Below the pieces are notes generated by a model. The model had not been told where the DNA came from. It did not search any database and saw only the letters and a list, made by a program, of their open reading frames with translations. From Solea solea (lineage: Eukaryota; Chordata; Actinopteri; Pleuronectiformes; Soleidae), in NCBI RefSeq assembly GCF_958295425.1, contig NC_081146.1, positions 8,319,485 through 8,383,484 of the forward strand: a DNA stretch of 64,000 nt. The letters run 5' to 3'. Position 1 is the first letter of the stretch. Every line of letters starts with the position of its first letter. Position numbers and translations under genes: made by a program. Shown piece after piece: positions 1 through 9,809 of this stretch.

Positions 1-8
1 TGCGTATA

Positions 9-64
9 TGTATATATATATATATTTATATATATATATACATATGTATGTATGTATGTATGTG

Positions 65-136
<72 letters not shown>
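9..136. repeat. Compound (TA)n/(TG)n microsatellite
   Basis: An alternating TA/TATG tract passes into an uninterrupted (TG)n run at about 75-110 and back into (TA)n. It lies next to a CCTAA-rich repeat, a pairing that recurs elsewhere in the window. Confidence 0.9.
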
Positions 137-224
137 CGTATACTGTACACTACAGTAGCAGCTTTGAGTGTCATCAAGATTAGAAAAGCGCTACAGTATA
201 TAAACACAGACAGTCCATTCCTCA

Positions 225-320
225 CCCTAACCACAAACCGTTAATGCTTAACCCTAAATTTAATCTAACCACTAACCACTATTCAAATATTAGCCCTTAA
301 GTTAACCAGTTCCTCAGAAA
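225..320 (-). repeat. CCTAA-rich dispersed repeat, copy 1
   Basis: The sequence is rich in variants of CTAACC and TTAACC, with words such as TTCAAATATTAGCCC. It resembles 38180-38330 in the same orientation and 29755-30060 in the opposite one. It is interspersed with non-telomeric words, so it is a dispersed fish repeat and not telomere. Confidence 0.55.
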
Positions 321-1330
321 TGAGGTTCTGTTTGTTTTTTTATGCACATATATATACACATACATGCTAAAACATGCTAAATTCCACACATTACTCCTCA
401 TATGATCAGTCAGGCTGATTATGTGTGTGTATACTTTACTGATCCCAGGATCCCAGTAATTCATTTGCAGCTTATCCCATCTACAATCACACAAACAGCA
501 ATAAACATGTTACATGCCGTGGCTACGATCCATAAACAAGCAAATGTTTGGCGAAGGCCAGCGAGGTACGGTAACTAAGGTTGTTTATCAGCACAAACAT
601 TGCAGACATTTCTTCTTGTTGCCTGTTTCATGTCATTCACTAAACACCAGGATTCCGGGAAGTAAACAGAATTTGTGTTGGACTGGAATGAGTTGCATAA
701 TGCGTTTGACCTCCTCCCTCACATCCGCATACTTGTCCGTGGATCCGCGCTCACTGGGTATCTCTTATAAGGGGTTCACTGTGCTGAAAGACACACACCA
801 GACACTTCTCCTGCTGAAATGGCCTCTCTTCTGTAAGCTAAAGACAGATTTCCAAGGTTTGTGTGTGTGTATCTATGCATTTATTAATGATCTGACTTGC
901 TCCGCCCTGTTACACTGTTTGCATGCCAGACTGTTGATGGCTTCTGCAAAGTTTTGTTGCGTTGGAAATGTTCTGTCTTGCTGGACATTACAACTTCTGC
1001 CCACTTTCCCAGAAATGCAGCCAGCAGTTACAATTGGCTGAGAGTGTCTGAGGATTTCCTTCTAAGTCCCTCTGACGTCCACAGCACACATTTTAAATAA
1101 AACAATCTGTCTGTGTGCAGTTGGGGAAAACTTCAGCTTTCTCTCTGACGATTGTAACAGTCTTTTTACTGGCTGCTGCCTCCCCTCCCTCTGTCTCTGT
1201 TTCGCTCAGTGAGTATGACTCAGTCTCTCCTCCTCGTTTTTCCCCTCTACTCCTCAGTCAGTCTCTCCATCCCATAACGGTCTCTTTGTGGATTCACTTC
1301 ATATTCCTCTTTCTTCCTTGCCTTTTTCAG

Positions 1331-4300
1331 GAGAGGTGCAGACGACTGCGGCTCACGCTTCAAGACCAGGCAGCTCAGAGTGCGGAGCAGTACAGGGATA
1401 AGGTAAGGACTTAGGTCACACTCTGGAACACCAGGAATATCCCAACAGTCGGAGATGAAGTAGCATTGGAAAGTTACATGGAATAATATTTATTTGTGTA
1501 CTTCAAATACACGATTTAGGTAACATACATATGCTTACTCGTATCATTTTTGAAACGACATTGCACAGTGTTATATGTTTAAAGACTTCACTGACAATAA
1601 TGCGTTACTTATAATGTAACTTTCTCAGGGAATAATGCCAGAGCAGACGCTGCCATTTCATTGTTTTGTTTTTGGCTGGTTCTATGTTTTATGCCAGATA
1701 AAAAAAAAAAACATTTGTTGTACGTTGTCTTCCTCACATTAGAGTCTAGTAGCTCATTCGTATAGTATCCCATGAGGTAACGCTCATTAAAAACAGTAAG
1801 TATTGTTCTTTAGCTTGACTCATACCACAACTCAAATCACGATCTCAATATGTCAGAAAAAGTGCAATTATATATTGTCTACCTAAAACCTTTAGCCCTG
1901 AATGTTATGTATAAACTGTATAGAGATGGCAGTGGTTTGTAAACTTGCCATAGCTGCCATCCGCTTTTCATTAGTGCCGTCTAACTTATTTAAAGACATT
2001 AGACCATTGTTTAGCCAAAACCAGCACCACCAACGCCAGAGGTGAGGAGTTACATAACACCTCCCCACCTTCTTCTGCATGCCCCTCCCTCTCCCCTCCC
2101 TCTCCCCTCCCCTCCCCTCCCTCCCTCTTGCTGTTTATGGTGTCGACGAGTCTGTTTACTGCTTCCAAAGAAGCACCAGATGGGTTTAGTTTATGGGTTT
2201 TTTTTTATGGGTTTAGTCTCCACAGTGATTATGACTGAAACGCATCTTCCTCATGATTATGAAGTTTCACAGTCTGGAGAAACGCACGGGAATAATAAGC
2301 TGAGGAGGCCACCGAGAGAAGCATTTTATTCCGAGAATATTTAATCTTAAAGGGGTTATTCGTTCAGTGACGTCGTTTGTGTCCGACATTTCGCAGCTGA
2401 GGTTTCATAACGGTTTGTTGAACTGAATGTTCCTCTGGAAGTGCTCTGTTGCAATATTGATCACAAACATGGATCAGGTCCCATTCTAGGGTGAGGAAAA
2501 CACTGTGACTTTGCCCACGTTCAAGTTGGCGCAGGATGTTTGGAAATATAACCTTTGCTCATGCAAAACAGCCCATGAAACACTGAAATCTCTCTTTTGT
2601 CCAATTTCCAGCCAGTCGGACGAGCGTTTGCAGTGGTGCAGCGGGGAAGTGACAGACCTGCCGTGACACCAGAACCAGTCAAATCGAAGGAGGAGCAGGT
2701 TGAAGTAATCAAGGTGAGTTGAACGGATCGTTTCTACTGTAGAGACAAACTGTGAATTAGTCCTTTTTTGATTTGTGGTTAATATCCATGTGTCTCTCTG
2801 CTCCAGGTCTATCTAGAGGCTCGCAAACAAGAGCAGCAGAAACACCAGCAGAGTCTGAAGATGCTGTCAGACGAGGTTTCACAGATACAGGAGGTCTGTA
2901 TTTGCATCATGTAATGTAATTATTCTAAAAAAGAAAACATGATAATAATTATCTCTTTGACTCACTATTTCTTCTGTATTCCACGTAGGTGAGGTATTGC
3001 CTGAAGACACTGAGGGAGCAGATGGCAGCCAAAAACAAGGTAGGTTTATTTTAGGCCACTATGTTCGGGCTTTACCATTGTTAACCTTACATCCTGTATG
3101 CTTAGTGGTATTTCCTCCACCTCTCTTTCACTCCTTCCTGGCTCACGTCCTCCTTCTCTCCCCCAGCCCCACACGAATGGGTGGAAAGTGGGTATTCCCT
3201 TCAGAAAGAGTTCCTCGTCTACGCACAAGGGAGAAGCTAAAGTGGACGCACAGGTGAGCCGTCTCTCATGTGGACCTCTGTTTGCAGTTTGTCAAAGCAA
3301 TGAACGAGTCAAACCTCTGGGATCCTAGCTGCAGTCCACTGTGATTTGTTTCCCTGGACAATACTGTGTGTGTGGGACATGCCTGTTATGTAGTCACCAC
3401 TTTATTAGGTACACCTGTTCAGCTGCTTGTTGAGACAAATATCGAATCAGTCCATCACACACACACTCAGTGCATTATGGCATGTAGCTATGATCAAGAT
3501 CACATCAGGAAGGAAAAGTTATTTAAAGTTAAAAGTTTTGATGTTTTTGGTGCAAGACTGGTCTGAGTATTTCAGAAAGTACTGATCATTTTATGCACAA
3601 CCATCTAGTCTTGATAGAGAATGGTCAGAAAAAGAGAAAATATCCAGTGAGTGGCATTTGTCCGCCCTGTTGATGCCAGAGGTTAGAGGACAATGGCTAA
3701 ACTGGTTCAAAATGATAGAAAGGCAACGTAACAGTCGCTCAAATAACAGCAGAAGACCATCTCTGAACACACACAAGACATTGAACCGTGAAGCAGATGT
3801 GCTACAGCCGTGGAATACCACACCTGGTAGTGGTCGTCTTGCCTCCATTATGTACCTAATAAAGTGGCCAAAAATGTGTAGAAGGACTGAATCCAAAGAG
3901 AGAAACAAACTGTGAAGTAATGCAGGCTAAAACAGAGGGAAAACATTAGAGTTGGAACATAGACTGTATCTTTACTGCACCCCAGGGTCTATGAAAATGT
4001 GTGAGAAGGCTGTTCAGCACACATTGTTCCTCAGTCTGCATGTGTTATTGTGTTCAGACCCACCTCATTGTTCCCAGCATTCCACAGATGCTTCATCCTT
4101 TTAATAGTTTTGCTTCTGTTTTTGAGCAGTGCGCGATTAGACGCCATTACAGGTTCGCATGTCATTGAAATTGTGAATCGAGCACAACAAAGCTGACACC
4201 GACTTTTGAAATAATTACAGCATTTATCTGTGACTCACGCTCTGGGTCACTCGCCGAAGTGTTGCAGACACATGGAACAAAACAAACTCATGACCCAGCT

Positions 4301-5744
4301 GCTCCATTGACGCACTCTGACACGCCTGTTCTCAACAGCCAAACCCACAGAGCCTGAGCAAAACAAGTTTTGATATGACCTCATGAGAAAAGTGTCTCTG
4401 GCTATCAAATCATTATTTTCACTAAACATCGTACTCCTTCTCTATCAGGAAGCAGAAGATGAAGCAGAGAGGACGAAGCTCAGGGAGGTCAGTAAGCGCC
4501 TGTATGCACAGATGCAGGAAGCTGAGAAGAAACACCAAGAGGAGAAGGAGAGGCTGCAGGTGAGATGCACACCAGCATGTTTTTCCACACGCTTTATGTG
4601 TCATTATAATTTTTGGCCCGATTTATAAAACAAACTTGATTCTCGTGTCAACTCCAGACTGAAGGCACCAGGCTGAGGGAGCGTTTGAGCAGCCAGGAGG
4701 ATATATTGAAGACCATAGAGGAAGACAGCGAGAAAAAAGACCATCGCATCGAGGAGTTGCAAAGGTTGTTGGGAGGGATGGAGCAGGAGAGTGCAATGCT
4801 GCGGGACGCAATCCGCAACCGCGAGGAAGAAATGTGCGAGCTGCGTAACATCAGAGAGACTGGTCGGAAAGGAGACCAGAGGTTAGTTAATAAATCATTT
4901 CTCCATCAATTACATAACTCATCGCATGTGTCCTGTACATTAAATGTCTGCGTGGACTTTTTTTTAGGGCTGAACAGTTGGAGAAGGAGGTGGCTATTCT
5001 CAAAGAGAAGATCCACCATCTGGATGACATGCTGAAAAGCCAACAGAGGAAAGTCAGACACATGATTGAACAGGTGAGGCACACATGTGCGAGACTAAAG
5101 CAAACAACTTTGTCTCCGTGAGCATATTTGTGCAGGATTTCGCTCACTGTTTGAACTTGTGTTTGTTCTTCTGCAGCTCCAGAACTCTCGCATGGTGATC
5201 CAGGAGAGAGACCGGGTGATCAAAGAGCTGGAGGAGAAAGTGGCATTCTTGGAGGCTGAGGTAGGAGCTGCTCACTGTCTTGGCCGTTCATGGCATCTCA
5301 GTGGGATTTCAGATTAAAGGTCAAGGTTAAATGGAATTGAGGCACAGGAGAAAGCAGATTTAGCCACTGTCAGTTTGTCCATTTAAATTTCAGTCTTCGT
5401 AAACTCATGTGAACTGACCTGTGATACTGTAACTCCTGTGTTTGCAGAACCGGGAGATGCATGACCAGATGGAATACTTCCTCGGAGAACAGAGGTCAAA
5501 TTCCTACCTTTCATCAGAGCGCAACCCCCAGATTGTCTACAGGTAATTTTTGTCAGAAGCAAACATTTTCATGTCCTGAAATATTTGGATTGATCAAATC
5601 TTGATCTCAAATTGAAACTCATGAAATTCACTCACCTAAAATTGGCTGTTTCTTTCTCTCTATTGTCACAGTAAACCAATCAAGCTGTCCACCTCATCTA
5701 ACAAACCACTTCCTTTCATCAAAGTCATCGAGATTAAGTCATGA
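1331..5744 (+). CDS. tuft1: Tuftelin, 11 exons visible, 5' end missing
   Basis: Tuftelin is an acidic coiled-coil protein first described in developing enamel and also found in other tissues. Exons: 1331-1402, 2612-2713, 2807-2893, 2989-3039, 3167-3253, 4449-4559, 4658-4881, 4968-5073, 5177-5260, 5448-5542, 5672-5744 (stop TGA). All have AG/GT borders and phases close, giving 363 residues; human tuftelin has 390, so about one N-terminal exon is missing. The strongest identity is the segment EKIHHLDDMLKSQQRKVR in exon 4968-5073, nearly identical to human. Exons 4449-5260 are Glu/Lys/Arg/Leu-rich heptads typical of a long coiled coil. The C-terminus (exon 5672) keeps the SKPIK...PFIKVIEIKS pattern of the human tail. 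Exon 3167-3253 is Ser/Lys-rich and poorly conserved. A Tc1-like transposon remnant sits in the intron before 4449. Confidence 0.93.
3393..3871 (+). mobile_element. Tc1/mariner-like transposon, internally deleted
   Basis: The ends are inverted repeats: CACTTTATTAGGTACACC on the left (from about 3398) and GGTACA-type TGTACCTAATAAAGTGGCC on the right (3851-3869). Between them are about 450 bp that match, by eye, the 5' part of a common fish Tc1-type transposase gene (HTH region around 3560-3800). The rest of the transposase, with the DDE catalytic core, is gone and the frame is broken. It is a fossil in a tuft1 intron. Confidence 0.85.
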
Positions 5745-6585
5745 AGTGGCTATGCAGCAGAAACACACATTTCGGGGATTAAGAAAACAGAACCACCAAA
5801 CCTTTTTCACGACAGACTGAAACCAAACAGCAGCAGCAATGTTTGGAGAGCTGAGCTTCTTGACCTGCAACTACAGCACTAAGCACAAACACTCTTGAAG
5901 GTTTATGTTTGGTGTGTGTACACTGGGCTCTGCTCTGTACTTGTGTATGTGAATAGTAAATACCAGATTTAACATAGATGATTTAAGTGTACGGATACAC
6001 TTGATGTACTTTGAAGGTTTTACACATAATACAGCAGCGTAGTATGCCACTGTTTCCTAGTCCTGCCCTGATCTGTCACGTTTTTGACCTGAAGTCTTTT
6101 TTATTGTGTTGAATATGTGTTGTACAAAGGGCAGGATGGCAAATTTTAGCAAACTTTAGCAAAAGTGTGTAATAATAATAATAATATTATATAATCCTAA
6201 TGTAGCATCGATTTACATGTAGCTAACCAAGCTGTCATGACGTAAAAATCATTAACCTGAGGATCTGAATCCTCACTGTCACATGACCATAAGCGCGTAA
6301 ATAATGACTGTGGCCTGTGTAAGGTCAACACCCTGCACTCTGCTGAAAAGAGCAGTTTTAATCCCCAAACGCTAATTTGGCTCTTAATGTTATCTGAGGA
6401 ATCAGACGGAATATTTCTGTTTCAGAGGTGTCATGTTTTTTTCTGAATATTTCTTCTAAAGCATTTCAGGTCCCTGCCAGTATGTGCACTGTCACCTTGT
6501 TTGTACATATTTGTGATTTGATTTCTAACAACTTTCTTCTTTGTATTTATTTATATTAAATAAAAAAATATCTATTGTACATGCT
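5745..6585 (+). other. tuft1: 3' UTR and poly(A) signal of tuft1
   Basis: No other gene is visible after the tuftelin stop. Overlapping ATTAAA (6555-6560) and AATAAA (6559-6564) signals are followed by a T/G-rich stretch, so cleavage near 6580 is likely. The UTR is AT-rich and includes an (AATAAT)n patch around 6170-6190. Confidence 0.7.
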
Positions 6586-6720
6586 GTCATCTGTGTTTTG
6601 CAGTGATTAGCAGTGAAAGGAGCACCATCTGCTGGACACTCTTAATATAGCAAGCACGTTTCTATGACGCGTTGACTGCATGAAAGGACACAGTACGGCA
6701 AAACCACTGAATGTCACTGT

Positions 6721-7494
6721 TTTATTTTAATGGCGACTGATGAGGATGGCAACACAGAAAATAAAAATCCTTCAGGCATCACAATGCCTCTATGAAAACC
6801 CTGAATACCACGTGAAAGAGGCAGTTTTAAGTGAACAACGACCCCAGATGCTACACCTCTTAATCATTATGCACTGGAATACTGTTAAATTACATTGCAC
6901 TGAGAGAAATTATTAATTTAAAAGAGCACTTCATCATCACAATCAATCAAGTATGGCTTCTGTAAAACAAACATTTAAGGCTTAAAATAAGGCAAATTCA
7001 CAGTAGTGGAGACATACATTGACATAAACTGTGTTTTTTTTTCCCCCAGTGTGGAGCATGAACCGTTAACAGTCGTATCAGTAGTAAGAGTAACACGATA
7101 ACATGATAATATACAGTCACGTTACCACAACAAACCTGCATAGGCCTTTACATTGTGCAATAAATACTGATTGTCTGGTGCATTTGCATAGCCGCATAGC
7201 TCTGTTTATGTTTTGGTCAATTCAACCACACTTGGGACTATATATAACTACAGTCACTTTTCTTGCCAAGCATAGCAACACATGCTGTAAAACAGGATAT
7301 ATGCTTAAGCTACACTTAGGTAAAGAGCAGTGCCAGTAGTCTGATAAGCACTAAACCAGGCAATTAAGTGTGTTAGTGTATAAAGGCTGTGTTTTTGTAC
7401 AGGCGTTCTAAATCTGTCTAGTGGCTGTAACTCCATTACTGCCCACAGGTGCTTAAATCACCTCATCTTTCCGTTGGTCAGGCGTCAAACATTT
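6721..7494 (-). other. 3' UTR and poly(A) signal of the C1orf43 homologue
   Basis: Read on the minus strand, the region after the stop codon at 7495-7497 runs to an AATAAA signal at 6721-6726. That is about 155 bp from the tuft1 poly(A) signal on the other strand, so the two genes end tail to tail. I see no other gene in it. Confidence 0.65.
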
Positions 7495-8502
7495 TTAGAG
7501 CGTACTGTCCAGAGTGTTGTAGTTGTCTTTAAAGTTCTTCAGCTCGAGGAAGTGCCTGGGTCTCTTGCTACGCTGCTGCATTGAAGATATGAGGTAGGTG
7601 GTTTGGGTAGGGGAGGAGGCGGAACTCGCTGGCTCTGTGGTGCTGGTCAGGTCTTTGGCTGCAGACTGGTGGTTCTGGATCAGAGTGCTGCTGCTGCTGC
7701 TTCTGCTACTTTGAGACTTCACACTGAAACAGTGACACAGTGTGGATTTAACATTCCATGCTGGGATTAGCTCAGAATGAAAGCTGTAAGAGAGCACAGC
7801 CAGGGGGGTTGACTTACATAGTGGCCAGTTCATTGAGAGCTTCCTGGTAGTTTAAAAACTCAGCTTCACCAAAAGCCTACAGTCAAAGACACAGGTGTCT
7901 GAGATCAGTGAAGGTAAAAGCACAATTACTGTATAAACGGTAAACAAAAAGTACTGACCTCAGCTCCATGGCGGGCTTTACTGTACCCATCCAGCACTTT
8001 GTCAATGAGCGAGATTTGGCTGTCTCGGAACATGCAGTGAGAATTCCGTAGCTCCAGAAGCCAGGTGCGAAATCTTTTCCCCGTCACAGCAGCGGACGTC
8101 CCACCCAGCTCATGGAAAGGAAGATCTTTTGACATAAAGCACAGGTTGTGCTGTGGTCGTGGATTCAAGAGTGCTGTCATGGAGAAACTAAATTAAACAT
8201 TCACAAGAAAGCTTACCAGTGTCTCTGATGGCATCCAGGGCTTTCATCCTGTACAGGTTGTCATAGGAACCTGAGACACAAAACATTTCAACGTTCAAAT
8301 AAACAACTCATGTAAAGAGTAGTTCCAGGGCTGTGTGTGCGTGTGCACTTCTTAAATAGGCTGTATGGACCAACTGTCAGACATACCTATCTTTGTGAGG
8401 ACATTTTGACCAGCTTTATGAGCATTAAGACCTGTTTTCAGTGTTAGGCTTAGGCATTTAATTGTAATGGTTAGCGTTAGGGTAAGGGGCTAGGGAATAC
8501 AG

Positions 8503-8572
<70 letters not shown>

Positions 8573-9559
8573 CCTCTGACCAGTCTCTCTCCGCTTTAGC
8601 CGGTCATCATCTGGGGACAGCAGACGAGGCTCAAAGTGGATTTTCTGGACCTGGCAAAGTTTGGCTTCAATTTGTTGTCTTAGTTCCTTAGTAACAGAAA
8701 CATTTTTAAAATTAAAAGACCAGAAAGAACAAGCAATACATGTAAAAGAAAACAACAACAATATTTAAACAGCAAGACACTTGATTATGATGCCTGTCTT
8801 ACTTTAGGTGCATTGTGGCCGAGGGGGACGTGTGGTCCTCTCCGAGACTTCACGGCGAACCGCATAATTTGTCTTTTGACAAAGATAAACAGCAAAACAA
8901 AAATCTAGAGAAGAGTCGACAGTTAAATTCAGTTTTGCACTTTTAATGATATAACACAACTAAACTTAATTTTGTTCCATTCTTCAAATCTAAAAACTAC
9001 CTTAGATCTTAAATCTAAACAAATAAGAAGTGTTTCAGAAACAAATTATGGACTCAAAATTGAATATGGGGCATATCTGTTTCTGTTATGCCTCCACCAT
9101 AACAAACATTTGTGTGATTTTCTATCGTTTTAAACAAACAGCAGCACTGACATAGCTGGAGAACATTCATTTACAATAAGGAAAACACATTTCAAAAGAT
9201 GACAATTCACATTTGTGCATTAAATAATATTCCTAACTATTTTTACAGCCATTTCTGTGACACTTTATTTTATTTTGAATAGGTAAACTCGTTACTTCCA
9301 GGAGACATAAAGTAACTTTGACAAATTAATCACAAACAATCTCTGCGAATGACTAGTTAATTGGTTTAATTTAAAAAAATGTAATTGTTGTTTTGGTGAC
9401 ATAAAAATGACAGTTCTGGTGAAGTTTCAGTTTAATTCAGTTATTTCACAGTTAAAACAAACAAAGTCACCGATAACAAGGCTACAAAAGACTCACCAGG
9501 CTTCCGTAGGCCATGACCAGCACCACATTAATGCTGGAGAGCAGAGAGTCATTCCGCAT
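7495..9559 (-). CDS. c1orf43: Homologue of human C1orf43 (NICE-3), single-pass membrane protein
   Basis: Human C1orf43 is a ubiquitously expressed membrane protein reported as a regulator of phagocytosis. Minus-strand exons in coding order: 9497-9559, 8803-8904, 8581-8686, 8217-8270, 7959-8125, 7818-7876, 7495-7723, giving 259 residues (human 253). The N-terminus MRNDSLLSSINVVLVMAYG leads into one hydrophobic segment (about residues 10-30) ending in FVKRQIMRF, as in human. The middle keeps NLYRMKALDAIRDT, FRTWLLELRN and LDGYSKARHG. The C-terminus HFLELKNFKDNYNTLDSTL is almost the human one. A Ser-rich insert (residues about 195-205) is encoded by CTG/AGC repeats. The start is the only ATG giving the conserved N-terminus. 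The donor of exon 8581-8686 is followed within about 10 bases by a long (CA)n tract. Confidence 0.95.
8370..8571 (+). repeat. GTTAGGG-rich dispersed repeat followed by (TG)n
   Basis: A GTGAGGACATTTTGACC...GGTTAGCGTTAGGGTAAGGGG segment runs into an uninterrupted (TG)n tract of about 66 bp at 8506-8571. In the transcript of the minus-strand gene this is a (CA)n run directly downstream of a splice donor. Confidence 0.75.
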
Positions 9560-9749
9560 TTTGAAAGGGTTCCTTTTTTCCCTCTAAACTAACATAAACA
9601 CGACAGTTCAGCGCATGTGATGTTTGTAACAGCTCACTCTTACATTTAGGCAGTCGTGACTAAACCGCACGAGGCTGACGTTAAACATGACACGGGACAG
9701 AAGAAGTTAGCAAAAGTGATTTCGGTTGTTTCATGTCGCTGTCTGCTGA

Positions 9750-9800
9750 TTTGTTGACTTCCGCGGTGGTCACGTGACTGGTACGGCTAGGTCGACGTCA
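9750..9800. promoter_or_regulatory. Candidate promoter elements upstream of c1orf43
   Basis: About 200 bp upstream of the start codon are an ETS-type site ACTTCCGC (9757-9764), the palindrome GTCACGTGAC (9769-9778, an E-box that also fits the CLEAR/USF consensus) and GACGTCA/GTGACGT half-CRE words (about 9793-9810). CpG content rises here. ETS plus E-box plus CRE is usual for housekeeping promoters. The position fits, but activity is inferred. Confidence 0.55.
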
Positions 9801-9809
9801 GGGGTGACG

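Larger units (their letters stand above)
1..1330. other. 5' flank or first intron of tuft1, no coding exon recognised
   Basis: This stretch precedes the first tuftelin exon I can recognise. It holds a TA/TG microsatellite at the left edge and a CCTAA-rich dispersed repeat near 225-320. The longest open frame (514-1041) has no recognisable similarity, no low-complexity-free conserved motif and no matching splice donor. The missing N-terminal exon of tuft1, about 25 residues in human, may lie to the left of the window or be too divergent to see here. Confidence 0.5.

Noticed and set aside
225..320. Possible telomeric repeat (CCCTAA words)
   Set aside because: The words are irregular, mixed with unrelated sequence and recur at several internal sites; this is a dispersed repeat.
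514..1041. 175-codon open frame on the + strand upstream of tuft1
   Set aside because: No recognisable similarity, Cys/Leu-rich composition of random translation, and no splice signals tying it to tuft1.
9407..9592. Short + strand open frame across the c1orf43 first exon
   Set aside because: The minus strand encodes the conserved N-terminus of C1orf43 here; the + frame is a shadow.
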